Below are positions 26,690 to 35,333 of a DNA stretch of 64,000 nt, one piece after another. The position numbers were made by a program, and so were the translations under genes. Below the pieces are notes generated by a model. That model made no database searches and was not told the DNA's origin. It worked only from the letters and a program-made list of their open reading frames with translations. Each line of letters starts with the position of its first letter. Position 1 is the first letter of the stretch. This stretch comes from JAOAPY01 sp041492185 (GTDB lineage Bacteria; Acidobacteriota; Blastocatellia; Pyrinomonadales; Pyrinomonadaceae): positions 1-64,000 of the forward strand of contig JBGPWL010000015.1 of assembly GCA_041492185.1 (NCBI GenBank), read 5' to 3'.

Positions 26690-26785
26690 TACAGGTGCTT
26701 AGAGTTCAAGCTTTAGCTTGGTTTTTCTGTTCCAAACAACCAACCTAAAGGTTGAACTCTAAACACCTGTAATCTCTGAACACTT
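26690..26785. repeat. Family D inverted repeat with terminator-like hairpin
   Basis: TTACAGGTG...TTAGAGTTCAAGC is mirrored by GGTTGAACTCTAAACACCTG and a following TGTAA. Inside, CAAGCTTTAGCTTG (26707-26720) followed by GTTTTT looks like a terminator on the plus strand, within the act operon between actB and actC. Similar elements are at 17254-17362 and 62534-62605. Confidence 0.65.
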
Positions 26786-26792
26786 TCTATTC

Positions 26793-28169
26793 ATGCCTGA
26801 CGAACAGCAAAGCGAATCGCCGATTCACGCGACTACTCCGGTAATCGAGCCGGGGCTGACGTTCGCTTCGGTGACCGACAAGATTAGCTCCATAGTCCTG
26901 AAGCGCAAGACGCCGCTATGGTGGTTCGTCGGGTTCGCGATCTCCTTCATCCTCTTTCAACTGATGATGCTGACGATCACGAACCTCGTGTTTGTCGGCA
27001 TCGGGTTGTGGGGCGTGAATGTTCCGGTCGCCTGGGGCATGGATATTTTGAATTTTGTTTGGTGGATCGGAATCGGTCATGCCGGCACGCTGATCTCTGC
27101 AATCCTACTCTTGCTCAGACAGCAGTGGCGCACTTCGATCAATCGCTTCGCTGAAGCAATGACTTTGTTTGCCGTCGCTCAGGCCGGCATGTATCCCGTG
27201 ATGCACCTGGGCCGTCCGTGGTTGGCGTATTGGTTGTTTCCATATCCGAACACGATGGGCATCTGGCCGCAGTTTCGCAGTCCTTTGATGTGGGACGTGT
27301 TTGCGGTTTCGACTTACGCGACGGTGTCCGCGATGTTCTGGTTCGTCGGTTTGATTCCCGACTTCGCGACGCTGCGCGATCGCACCCGCAGCAAGCCGTT
27401 TCAGATCCTCTACGGCATGCTCGCGATGGGCTGGCGCGGCTCGGCGCGCCACTGGCATCGCTACGAGATGGCGTATCTGCTGCTTGCTGGTTTGGCGACG
27501 CCGCTGGTGCTTTCGGTGCACACGATTGTTAGTTTTGATTTTTCCGCCGGCATTATTCCCGGCTGGCACGCAACGATCTTCCCGCCATACTTCGTGGCCG
27601 GCGCGATCTACGCGGGCTTCGCCATGGTGCTGCTGCTGACAATCCCACTGCGCAAGCTTTACGGTCTTGAGGGCTTCATCACCATGCGCCACGTTCACAA
27701 CATGGCAAAGGTGATGCTCGCGACTGGCCTCATCGTCGGCTACGGCTATGTGATGGAAGCTTTCTTCGGCTGGTACAGCGGCAACAGATATGAGCGCTAC
27801 ATGATCTGGAACCGCATGCACGGACCTTACGCCGCCTACTACTGGGCCTTGATTCTGTGCAACATCATTACGCCGCAGTTTTTGTGGATCAAAAAGGTGC
27901 GCGCGAATCTGTTGTGGCTGTGGTTGATTTCGCTCGTGGTAAGCATCGGCATGTGGCTCGAACGTTTTGTGATCGTCGTCACGAGTTTGCATCGCGACTT
28001 TTTGCCGTCGTCGTGGGGACAGTATCAACCAACGCAGTGGGACTGGGCGATGTTTGTCGGCACGATCGGATTTTTCTTTACGCTGTTGTTCCTGTTCATT
28101 CGCTTCCTGCCGATGATTTCGATCTTCGAGATGCGGACGATTTTGCCGGCCGCCGAAGTTGAGGAATGA
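26793..28169 (+). CDS. actC: Alternative complex III, NrfD-like membrane subunit ActC
   Basis: 458 residues with ten predicted transmembrane helices and an NrfD/PsrC fold: KRKTPLWWFVGFAISFILFQ, WGMDILNFVWWIGIGHAGT, HLGRPWLAYWLFPYPNTMG and MRHVHNMAKVMLATGLIVGY. The repeated four-helix bundle holds the quinol site and probable proton path. It pairs with ActF. The cytoplasmic N-terminus (about 1-45) is Glu/Thr-rich. ATG at 26793. Confidence 0.95.
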   Translation: MPDEQQSESPIHATTPVIEPGLTFASVTDKISSIVLKRKTPLWWFVGFAISFILFQLMMLTITNLVFVGIGLWGVNVPVAWGMDILNFVWWIGIGHAGTLISAILLLLRQQWRTSINRFAEAMTLFAVAQAGMYPVMHLGRPWLAYWLFPYPNTMGIWPQFRSPLMWDVFAVSTYATVSAMFWFVGLIPDFATLRDRTRSKPFQILYGMLAMGWRGSARHWHRYEMAYLLLAGLATPLVLSVHTIVSFDFSAGIIPGWHATIFPPYFVAGAIYAGFAMVLLLTIPLRKLYGLEGFITMRHVHNMAKVMLATGLIVGYGYVMEAFFGWYSGNRYERYMIWNRMHGPYAAYYWALILCNIITPQFLWIKKVRANLLWLWLISLVVSIGMWLERFVIVVTSLHRDFLPSSWGQYQPTQWDWAMFVGTIGFFFTLLFLFIRFLPMISIFEMRTILPAAEVEE

Positions 28170-28184
28170 AATGATATTAGAAGG

Positions 28185-28320
<136 letters not shown>

Positions 28321-28330
28321 TGATTCTGTG

Positions 28331-28870
28331 ATGAAAGCAAAACCTACACTCTACGGCGTAATGGCCCAGTTCGATAATCCGACCGATTTGGTCGCGGCGG
28401 CGCGGCGCACTTATGAGGCGGGCTATCGCAGAATCAACGGCTACTCGCCGTATCCGATCGAAGAATTGTCGGAAGCGATCGGATTCACGCGCACGAGTTT
28501 GCCGCTGATTGTTTTGCTTGGCGGCATCCTGGGCGGACTCGGCGGATTCTTTATGCAGTACTGGATGGAAGTCATCAACTATCCGCTCAACGTTGGCGGC
28601 AAACCCTACAACAGTTGGCCCGCGTTTATTCCGATTACGTTTGAGTGCACGGTGTTGGTGGCGGCGTTCGCGGCGGTGCTGGGCATGCTCATGCTGAACA
28701 AGCTGCCGCAACCGTATCATCCGGTTTTCAACGCGCCGAATTTCGCACTCGCGACGCGCGACAGTTTCTTTCTGGTGATTGAAGCCAGCGATCGAAAGTT
28801 TGAACACGACGAAGTGATGAGCTTCATGAAGAGTCTGGAGCCGAAGGACTTGATTGATGTGGAAGTGTAA
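28331..28870 (+). CDS. actD: Alternative complex III subunit ActD (DUF3341)
   Basis: About 179 residues. YGVMAQFDNPTDLVAAARRTYEAGYRRINGYSPYPIEEL is the DUF3341 signature, read in two pieces here. Two transmembrane helices follow (about 58-80 and 97-117), then a cytoplasmic C-terminus ending KSLEPKDLIDVEV. It is a structural subunit holding ActC/ActF. The ATG at 28331 is preferred to GTG 28328. Its last 14 bases overlap actE. Confidence 0.93.
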   Translation: MKAKPTLYGVMAQFDNPTDLVAAARRTYEAGYRRINGYSPYPIEELSEAIGFTRTSLPLIVLLGGILGGLGGFFMQYWMEVINYPLNVGGKPYNSWPAFIPITFECTVLVAAFAAVLGMLMLNKLPQPYHPVFNAPNFALATRDSFFLVIEASDRKFEHDEVMSFMKSLEPKDLIDVEV

Positions 28871-29609
28871 ACGACAGGAGGCAGTCGGCAGGAGGCAGTC
28901 GGCAGGGAACTCTCAGAGTGTCCTGCGATGTGAGCGCGTCTCTCGTTTCTCCTGCCTCCTGCTGTCTGCCTCCTGCCTTCTGTTCCTCGCCTCCTGTCGC
29001 CGCGACATGCAGGATCAGCCGAAGGCAAAGCCCTATCGTTCGTCGACTTTTTTCAAAGATGGTTTGTCATCGCGGCCACTGGTTCCCGGAACGGTGCCGC
29101 GCGGTTGGTTGCGTGCTGATAAGGAGTTTTACACCGGCAAGAAAAATAAAACTGAAAGCACAACTCCGAATGCGACAGCCGCGAGCAGTGGAACAACTGC
29201 GACAACCACCGCCGATGCCTATCCCGATGACGTTGATAAATTTCCGTTTGCGATCACCGAGGACGTACTTGCGCGCGGGCGTGAGCGTTTTCAAATTTTC
29301 TGTTCAGTGTGTCACGGCTTGACTGGCAATGGCGACGGCATGATCTATAGACGCGGTTTTCGTCTTCCCGCGCCGGCATCGTTACATCAGCCGCGTTTGC
29401 AGCAAGCGCCGGTCGGTCACTTCTTTGAAGTCATCACGAGCGGGTGGGGCGCAATGTCGGGCTATGCTTCGCAGATTCCCGTGCAGGATCGCTGGGCCAT
29501 CATTGCTTATCTCCGCGCGTTGCAGCTGAGCCAGCAGGGCGCGCAACCGGCGGCAACTCCATCGCCGACACCGTCGCCCGCTGCGAAACCCGGAGGCAAG
29601 AAGCTATGA
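28857..29609 (+). CDS. actE: Alternative complex III, lipoprotein monoheme cytochrome ActE
   Basis: About 250 residues. The ATG at 28857 overlaps the end of actD. A charged n-region leads to FSCLLLSASCLLFLASC, a lipoprotein signal with lipobox LASC (C47). The mature protein has KPYRSSTFFKDGLSSRPLVPGTV, typical of ActE, then one heme motif CSVCHG, and a Met ligand likely in the GWGAMSGYA segment. Odd: the signal region is encoded by a GGAGGCAG/CTGCCTCC-type repeat. The C-terminal tail is Pro/Ala-rich. It receives electrons from ActA for the oxidase. Confidence 0.9.
   Translation: MWKCKRQEAVGRRQSAGNSQSVLRCERVSRFSCLLLSASCLLFLASCRRDMQDQPKAKPYRSSTFFKDGLSSRPLVPGTVPRGWLRADKEFYTGKKNKTESTTPNATAASSGTTATTTADAYPDDVDKFPFAITEDVLARGRERFQIFCSVCHGLTGNGDGMIYRRGFRLPAPASLHQPRLQQAPVGHFFEVITSGWGAMSGYASQIPVQDRWAIIAYLRALQLSQQGAQPAATPSPTPSPAAKPGGKKL
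28872..28995. repeat. GGCAGGAGG-type repeat encoding the ActE signal peptide
   Basis: Tandem GGAGGCAGTCGGCA units (28877-28905) are followed by inverted units TCCTGCCTCCTGCTGTCTGC and CTCCTGCC (28956-28995). The plus strand of the inverted half reads CLLLSASCLLFLASC in the actE frame, so a repeat supplies the hydrophobic core. Confidence 0.75.
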
Positions 29610-30793
29610 GCACCGCTTACACTGCGCCTCCGGAAGTCGCGCGCCTGACACAGCGCGCGCTCGTTGCCGGCGTTGTGTTCCTGGCGTTGTTATTCGCGGG
29701 AGCGTTTGTCGATCGCACGCAGTTCTTCCACTCGTATTTGATCGGCTATTTATTCTGGACCGGAGTGGCGGTGGGTTCGCTCGCGCTGTTGATGCTGCAA
29801 CACCTGACGGGCGGTGGTTGGGGATTGGTCATTCGTCGCCCGCTCGAAGCCGCGACGAGAACTCTGCCGCTGATGTTGGTGCTCTTCATTCCGATTATTT
29901 TGGGCGCGAAACAGATTTACCCGTGGACCGATCATGAAGAGATGGCGAAGAATGCAGCGTTGGTTGAAAAGGCAAAATATCTGAACCTGCCGTTTGTTTC
30001 GCTGCGGGCGGCTGCGATTTTCGCAATCTGGTTATTGCTCGCTTTCCTTCTGAACAAGTGGTCGCGCGAACAGGATCAATCAGCCAACCGGCAAAGCACG
30101 AAAAAGATGCGCGTGCTCAGTGGCCCGGGCATTATCCTGTTTGTTTTTACGGTGACGTTCGCGTCGATCGATTGGTCGATGTCGCTCGATCCGGAATGGT
30201 CTTCGACGATTTATGGATTCCTATTCGTTGCCGCGTGGAGCCTGAGCGCGCTTGCTTTCGTGATTGCGATATTAGCAATGCTGTCAGAGCACGAGCCGAT
30301 GTCGCACGTCGTTGCGCCGCTGCATTTTCACGATCTGGGAAAACTGATGCTGGCGCTGGTGATGCTCTGGGCGTATTTTGCGTTCTCGCAATTCTTAATC
30401 ATCTGGTCGGGAAATTTGCCTGAGGAGATCCGTTGGTATCTGCCGCGAATCCGTGGCAGTTGGGGCGCAATCGCGGTGGCGGTCATTGTCCTGCACTTTG
30501 CGTTTCCGTTTCTGTTTTTGCTTTCGCGATCATTGAAGCGCAATCCGCATAAGCTTGTTTTAGTTGCGGTGATGATTCTACTGATGCGTTATGTGGATCT
30601 GATCTGGCTCGTCGAGCCAAACTTTGGTGGCGGTCATTTTCACGTCAGTATGTTGATGGACGTCGTCGCCATGATTGCGTTCGGCGGTCTTTGGCTGGCA
30701 ACGTTCTCCTGGCAGTTGAGCAAGCGGCCGCTGATGCCGTTAAATGATCCGCAACTCCCGAGCGTGCTCGAGCAGATGCACGCGGGCCACTGA
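29606..30793 (+). CDS. actF: Alternative complex III, NrfD-like membrane subunit ActF
   Basis: 395 residues with about ten transmembrane helices. ALVAGVVFLALLFAGAFVD, FWTGVAVGSLALLMLQHLTG, IDWSMSLDPEWSSTIYGFLF and LRYVDLIWLVEP-like segments match the ActF branch of the NrfD fold. The start is an ATG at 29606 that overlaps the actE stop by 4 bp (ATGA). A reading frame open further upstream at 29444 belongs to the actE overlap and is not used. Confidence 0.94.
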   Translation: MSTAYTAPPEVARLTQRALVAGVVFLALLFAGAFVDRTQFFHSYLIGYLFWTGVAVGSLALLMLQHLTGGGWGLVIRRPLEAATRTLPLMLVLFIPIILGAKQIYPWTDHEEMAKNAALVEKAKYLNLPFVSLRAAAIFAIWLLLAFLLNKWSREQDQSANRQSTKKMRVLSGPGIILFVFTVTFASIDWSMSLDPEWSSTIYGFLFVAAWSLSALAFVIAILAMLSEHEPMSHVVAPLHFHDLGKLMLALVMLWAYFAFSQFLIIWSGNLPEEIRWYLPRIRGSWGAIAVAVIVLHFAFPFLFLLSRSLKRNPHKLVLVAVMILLMRYVDLIWLVEPNFGGGHFHVSMLMDVVAMIAFGGLWLATFSWQLSKRPLMPLNDPQLPSVLEQMHAGH

Positions 30794-30881
30794 AGAGCAG
30801 GAGGCTGGAAGCAGGAAGCAGGAGGCGGGAAGCAGGAGGCAGTCAGTACCACCTGCGGGAGCGGGTGGGTGGCATCATTTG
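30794..30881. repeat. GCAGGAGGC tandem repeat plus REP-C
   Basis: Units such as GGAAGCAGGAGGCGGGAAGC (30802-30842) run into a REP-C copy GTACCACCTGCGGGAGCGGG (30846-30865). The frame of the next gene is open through this DNA, but its real start is taken after it. Confidence 0.65.
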
Positions 30882-31448
30882 ATGATGACTAAAGGAGACC
30901 ATAAAGCAGGACACGTGACGGAAACGCCGGACGTGTCGCACATCCGCAACGTCGAAGTGACTCACGAGATGAGCGACGTTGACGTGAAAGGTATTTTGAC
31001 GTTTGTCGTCGGTCTGACGGTGATGACCGTACTCGTTTACCTGCTGATGCTTTTGATGTTCAACGTCATGAACAAGCAGGAGGTAAGCAAGGAACGAAAG
31101 CCGTCGCCGATGAGGTTGAGTGAAAAAGAGCGCTTGCCTCCCGAGCCAAGATTGCAGACGGCGCCAGGTTTTGGAGTGAAAGCCACTAACGGAGACCGGA
31201 TTGATCTTTCATTGAAAGCGCCTCAGGAAGAATATCGAGTGGTGCGTAAACAGTGGGAAACGATCCTGAAGGAAGGCCCGAGGGATCAGAACGGCAAAGT
31301 TGTCGGCTTGTCGATAGATGACGCGATGAAGAAAGTCCTGGAAGGCAACGGTCTCCCGTCGAGGTCGCAGGAAGATTTTGCGCGCTTCACTGTGCAGACG
31401 CCGACGGCCGCGAGTTCGGGACGAATGACGGCAAAGGGGAAGCAGTGA
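30882..31448 (+). CDS. One-helix protein of the act cluster, unknown
   Basis: About 188 residues. One transmembrane helix (about 40-64: GILTFVVGLTVMTVLVYLLM) separates a short N-terminal part from a long basic/Pro-rich soluble part with RQWETILKEG-like and GLSIDDAMKKVLEGNGLPSR segments. It lies between actF and SCO, where clusters of this kind often carry an extra small protein, so it may be an accessory subunit or cytochrome-anchoring factor. The SIDDAMK segment resembles the end region of copper/heme assembly partners only weakly. ATG at 30882/30885; ends inside the SCO start (GTGA). Confidence 0.7.
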   Translation: MMTKGDHKAGHVTETPDVSHIRNVEVTHEMSDVDVKGILTFVVGLTVMTVLVYLLMLLMFNVMNKQEVSKERKPSPMRLSEKERLPPEPRLQTAPGFGVKATNGDRIDLSLKAPQEEYRVVRKQWETILKEGPRDQNGKVVGLSIDDAMKKVLEGNGLPSRSQEDFARFTVQTPTAASSGRMTAKGKQ

Positions 31449-32374
31449 AAACAGTAGGCAGGAGGCAGGAGGCAGGAGGCAGCTCGTTCTGGTGGGGCTC
31501 GCTGCCTGCTTTCTGCCTACTGCTTTCTGCCTTCTGCATTACTGCCAACGCTCAACCCGGAATGCCGCAGCCGAGTTCGCCGCTTTATGGCGCGCGACAG
31601 TTGGGCGGCAGCGTGGCTACCGGATTGCCAAAGGCGCTACAGGACGTCGGCATCGATCAGAAACTGAACAATCAGTTGCCGCTCGATTTAGAGTTTCGCG
31701 ACGAGAATGGTGAAACGGTGAAGCTGCAAGAGTATTTCGGCAAGCGACCCGTGGTACTGGCGCTGGTCTATTACGATTGTCCGATGCTCTGCACGCTGGT
31801 GCTCAACGGCATGAGCGAGGCATTTCGTGTGTTGTCGTTTCGGCTCGGTGAAGAATATGAAGTCGTCAACGTCAGTTTCGATCCACGCGAGACACCCGCG
31901 CTCGCCGCCGCGAAGAAAAAGGTCTACGTCGATTATCTACCCGAAGAAAGACGCGCCGCGGCAATGAATGGCTGGCATTTTCTGACGGGAGATGACGCCA
32001 ACATCAAGCGGATTACTGAAGCAGTTGGCTTTCGTTATCACTGGGACGAAGCGACGAGCCAGTTCGCGCACGCGAGCGGCATCATGGTGTTGACGCCCGA
32101 AGGGAAGTTGGCCCAGTACTATTACGGAATCGAGTATTCGGCAAAGGATCTGCGTCTCGGGTTGGTTGAAGCGTCGGCAAATAAGATCGGCACGCCGGTC
32201 GATCAGTTGCTGCTCTACTGCTATCACTACGATCCCGCGACGGGAAGATATGGCGCGGTGGTGATGAACATGATTCGTCTGGGAGGAGCCGTTACGGTGG
32301 TGGCGATTGTCGGTTTGTTGTTGATATTGCGCCGGCGCAGCGCCGCGCGTTTACGAGCGGGAGGCACTGCCTGA
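31445..32374 (+). CDS. SCO1/SenC copper chaperone
   Basis: 309 residues. A signal peptide (about 1-36) ends near ANA. The thioredoxin-like SCO domain has the copper-binding pair C112/C116 in YDCPMLCTLVL and a later His in the FAHASG segment. A C-terminal helix (about 283-303) anchors it, an unusual addition; many SCO proteins anchor at the N-terminus. It delivers copper to CuA of the coxB product just downstream. GTG start at 31445 overlaps the previous stop. The signal peptide is encoded by a repeat. Confidence 0.92.
   Translation: MKTVGRRQEAGGSSFWWGSLPAFCLLLSAFCITANAQPGMPQPSSPLYGARQLGGSVATGLPKALQDVGIDQKLNNQLPLDLEFRDENGETVKLQEYFGKRPVVLALVYYDCPMLCTLVLNGMSEAFRVLSFRLGEEYEVVNVSFDPRETPALAAAKKKVYVDYLPEERRAAAMNGWHFLTGDDANIKRITEAVGFRYHWDEATSQFAHASGIMVLTPEGKLAQYYYGIEYSAKDLRLGLVEASANKIGTPVDQLLLYCYHYDPATGRYGAVVMNMIRLGGAVTVVAIVGLLLILRRRSAARLRAGGTA
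31450..31550. repeat. GGCAGGAGGC repeat encoding the SCO signal peptide
   Basis: Three-fold GGCAGGAGGC (31457-31482) is followed by CTGCCTGCTTTCTGCCTACTG and related inverted units (31502-31537). In frame these read PAFCLLLSAFC, the hydrophobic core. The same unit type occurs at 28872-28995 and 30794-30845. Confidence 0.75.
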
Positions 32375-32378
32375 AGTG

Positions 32379-33362
32379 ATGCAGTCCGGCTTTCCATTTA
32401 TTCCAGAGAGTGCTTCCACGCAATCAGGAAACGTCGATGCGCTCTATTTTTATCTTTCAGGGGTCACGATCTTTTTTACGTTGCTGATCTCCGGCATCAT
32501 CATATTTTTTGTCATTCGATATCGGCGGCGCACACCTTATGAAATTCCGCGACCCATTGCCGGCTCGCATCGATTAGAAACTTTGTGGTCGGTGATTCCA
32601 TTTGTCATCGCGATGAGTTTCTTCGTCTGGGGTGCCGGCATCTACTTCAAGAACTCGCGCCCACCGAAGGATGCGCTGGAGATTTACGTCGTGGGCAAGC
32701 AATGGATGTGGAAGTTCCAGCACACGACTGGCCAGCGCGAGATCAACGAGTTGCACGTGCCCGTGGGCCGCAAAATCAAATTGATCATGGCGACCGAAGA
32801 CGTAATTCACGATGTGTTCGTGCCCGCGTTTCGCATCAAGGCCGACGTCGTGCCGGGCCGATACACAACCCAGTGGTTCGAAGCGACCAAGCCTGGCCGC
32901 TACCATCTGTTTTGCGCGGAGTATTGCGGCATGAACCATTCGCAGATGGGCGGCTGGGTAATCGTGATGGAGCCGACCGAGTTTGAAAATTGGCTGAGCG
33001 GCAATGCGAACCAAATGTCGCCGGCCGCGGCTGGACAGCAGATGTTTCAAACGCTCGGTTGCGCCTCGTGTCACGGCGCAAATGGCGAAGGCGGACGCGG
33101 ACCCGCTCTCGTCGGGCTCTTCAACAGTCAGGTGCAATTGACGAGCGGTCAAATGAAAGCTGATGAAGGTTACATTCGCGAATCGATCCTTAATCCGCAG
33201 GCAAAAATCGTCGCGGGTTACGGACCGATCATGCCGACGTTTCAGGGCCAGCTAAACGAAGAACAGATTGTGCAACTGCTGGCTTATGTGAAGTCACTCG
33301 GTTCGAGCCAGCCGCAACCTGCGCCTGCTAAGCCAGTGGTAACTTCCGCGGCCACGAAGTAG
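32379..33362 (+). CDS. coxB: Cytochrome c oxidase subunit II with fused cytochrome c
   Basis: About 327 residues. Two N-terminal helices (about 21-45 and 65-88) precede the cupredoxin domain with CuA ligands in HDVFVPAFRIKADV and CAEYCGMNH. A C-terminal class I cytochrome c domain carries CASCH (near residue 227) and a Met ligand in GPIMPTFQG. This fusion defines caa3-type oxidases. The ATG at 32379 is preferred to GTG 32376. It follows SCO by 4 bp, so they are one operon. Confidence 0.94.
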   Translation: MQSGFPFIPESASTQSGNVDALYFYLSGVTIFFTLLISGIIIFFVIRYRRRTPYEIPRPIAGSHRLETLWSVIPFVIAMSFFVWGAGIYFKNSRPPKDALEIYVVGKQWMWKFQHTTGQREINELHVPVGRKIKLIMATEDVIHDVFVPAFRIKADVVPGRYTTQWFEATKPGRYHLFCAEYCGMNHSQMGGWVIVMEPTEFENWLSGNANQMSPAAAGQQMFQTLGCASCHGANGEGGRGPALVGLFNSQVQLTSGQMKADEGYIRESILNPQAKIVAGYGPIMPTFQGQLNEEQIVQLLAYVKSLGSSQPQPAPAKPVVTSAATK

Positions 33363-33369
33363 CCCTAAA

Positions 33370-33560
33370 GGTCCTTAGCTCCGGAGGAGCGCGATGTTTA
33401 TAGCCATGCATGAGATCCACGAGCCCAGCTCCGTAGGAGCGACATATTTCAGTCAATTCACCAATCAACCGGGAAATAACATTTCGCTCCTACGGAGCTG
33501 GTGGAAATAATGCAGACTGTCATCTATAAACATTTCGTCCCTACGGGACTGGTTTGATCT
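33370..33560. repeat. REP-A cluster between coxB and coxA
   Basis: Four related elements: GCTCCGGAGGAGC with a GATGTTTATAG tail (33379-33403), GCTCCGTAGGAGC with tail ACATATTT (33427-33451), an inverted AACATTTCGCTCCTACGGAGC (33480-33500) and inverted CTATAAACATTTCG plus TCCCTACGGGA (33524-33548). The stems vary but keep the palindrome, and the tail is nearly constant. The 232-bp gap has no gene. Confidence 0.75.
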
Positions 33561-33594
33561 ATCGCGCACAAAGTTGGTTTGAAGCAATAACGAA

Positions 33595-35250
33595 ATGGAA
33601 GAATTCAAAGTACCACCGCCATCGAAGGTTAACTACCTCAACGCCGAGTATGGTCTGAAGTCGTGGCTGTTGACTAAGGACCACAAGCGCATCGCGCTGC
33701 TCTACATGGGGTCGATCAGTCTTTTCTTCTTCATCGGCGGCATCTACGCGATGTTGATTCGGCTCGAATTGCTGGTTCCGACCGGCAATTTTCTCACGTC
33801 GACAACTTACAACAAGGTGTTCACCCAGCACGGCATCATCATGATCTTTTTCTTCTTGATTCCATCGATACCGGCCACGCTGGGAAATTTTTTGGTGCCG
33901 ATGATGATCGGCGCGAAGGATCTGGCGTTCCCGCGCATCAATCTCCTGAGCTGGTACATCTATCTGCTGGGCGGCATCGTCACGATCTATGCGTTGCTCG
34001 CGGGCGGCATTGACACGGGATGGACCTTCTACGCGCCATACAGTACGACATTTTCCAACTCATACGTTGTCGCGACGGGTCTGGGAATTTTCATCAGTGG
34101 GTTCTCGTCGATTCTGACTGGACTGAACTTCATCGTCACGATTCACACGATGCGCGCGCCGGGCATGACGTGGTTTCGTCTGCCGCTGTTCATCTGGGCC
34201 CACTATGCGACCAGCCTGATCATGATTCTCGGCACGCCGGTGGTGGCGATCACAATTCTACTGCTCGCGTTTGAACGACTCGCGCACATCGGCATCTTCG
34301 ATCCGGCAATCGGCGGCGATCCGGTGCTGTTCCAGCACCTGTTCTGGTTTTATTCGCACCCGGCTGTTTACATCATGATCCTGCCCTCGATGGGTGTCGT
34401 CAGCGAGTTGATCGCGAACTTTTCGCGCAAGAATATTTTTGGCTATAAGTTCGTTGCGTTTTCGAGTCTCGCAATTGCCGTCTTTGGTTTTTTGGTTTGG
34501 GGCCATCACCTGTTTGTCGCCAGCCAGTCGGTTTACGCGGGGATGATCTTTTCGTTCTTGAGTTTCGCGGTCGCGATTCCTTCCGCGATCAAGGTCTTCA
34601 ACTGGAGCGCGACGCTTTACAAAAGTTCCATCTCTTACGATACGCCGATGCTGTACGCGCTCGGCTTTATCGGCCTCTTTGCGGTTGGCGGCATGACCGG
34701 TTTGTTTCTTGCTTCGCTGGCGATTGACGTTCATGTCAGTGACACCTACTTCGTAGTAGCACATTTTCATTACATCATGGTCGGCGGAGCGTTGTTCGGT
34801 TACCTCGGCGGGTTGCATTATTGGTGGCCTAAGATCACGGGGCGCATGTATCCAGAAGGTTGGGGCAGGTTTTCGGCGTTGGTAATTTATGTGGGATTCA
34901 ATCTGACGTTCCTGCCGCAGTTCGTGCTGGGGTATCTCGGAATGCCGCGTCGTTATCATTACTACCCGCCCGAGTTTCAGGTGCTGCATGTGTTATCGAC
35001 CGCGGGCGCATCCATTCTCGGCGTGGGTCTGATGCTGCCGTTGTTTTATCTGCTGTGGTCGATGCGTTACGGAAAGAAAGCCGGCGGCAATCCGTGGCAC
35101 CTGCCCGGACTCGAGTGGCGCACGCAGTCACCGCCGCTCACCGAAAATTTCGAGCATACGCCCGTGGTGACGTGGGAGGCTTACCAATTCGCGCCCGTGG
35201 AAGAGATGGAAGTGGTAGGCAAGTTTGGCGGCGACAAGGCGGAGGTTTGA
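33595..35250 (+). CDS. coxA: Cytochrome c oxidase subunit I, A2 type
   Basis: 551 residues, 12 core helices. Heme and copper ligands are present: FTQHGIIMIFFF for heme a, YSHPAVY (253-259) with CuB ligand H255 and crosslink Y259, HHLFV for two more CuB histidines, and VAHFHYIM for the heme histidines. The usual GHPEV Glu is replaced by the YS pair, the mark of A2-type oxidases such as the Rhodothermus caa3 enzyme. It reduces oxygen and pumps protons. ATG at 33595. Confidence 0.95.
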   Translation: MEEFKVPPPSKVNYLNAEYGLKSWLLTKDHKRIALLYMGSISLFFFIGGIYAMLIRLELLVPTGNFLTSTTYNKVFTQHGIIMIFFFLIPSIPATLGNFLVPMMIGAKDLAFPRINLLSWYIYLLGGIVTIYALLAGGIDTGWTFYAPYSTTFSNSYVVATGLGIFISGFSSILTGLNFIVTIHTMRAPGMTWFRLPLFIWAHYATSLIMILGTPVVAITILLLAFERLAHIGIFDPAIGGDPVLFQHLFWFYSHPAVYIMILPSMGVVSELIANFSRKNIFGYKFVAFSSLAIAVFGFLVWGHHLFVASQSVYAGMIFSFLSFAVAIPSAIKVFNWSATLYKSSISYDTPMLYALGFIGLFAVGGMTGLFLASLAIDVHVSDTYFVVAHFHYIMVGGALFGYLGGLHYWWPKITGRMYPEGWGRFSALVIYVGFNLTFLPQFVLGYLGMPRRYHYYPPEFQVLHVLSTAGASILGVGLMLPLFYLLWSMRYGKKAGGNPWHLPGLEWRTQSPPLTENFEHTPVVTWEAYQFAPVEEMEVVGKFGGDKAEV

Positions 35251-35277
35251 GTTCAGTTCGTGCGTTATTGGATTTGA

Positions 35278-35310
35278 GTCAGTACCACCTGCGTCAGCGG
35301 GTGGGTTTGA
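35278..35310. repeat. REP-C copy before coxC
   Basis: GTACCACCTGCGTCAGCGGG (35282-35301) with GTGGGTTTG, the same palindromic type as in actB and before the gene at 30882. It ends 24 bp before the coxC start. Confidence 0.65.
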
Positions 35311-35333
35311 TTTGATTAGCGGGGTAAGTTCAA

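Noticed and set aside
29444..29605. Earlier start for actF
   Set aside because: It lies in the end of actE. The ATGA overlap at 29606 gives the family's usual N-terminus.
30744..30881. Upstream start for the gene at 30882
   Set aside because: The added residues come from tandem repeat and REP-C DNA and would overlap actF. The ATG pair at 30882/30885 fits better.
34258..34989. 243-codon minus-strand frame
   Set aside because: Antisense to coxA, with the same biased composition.
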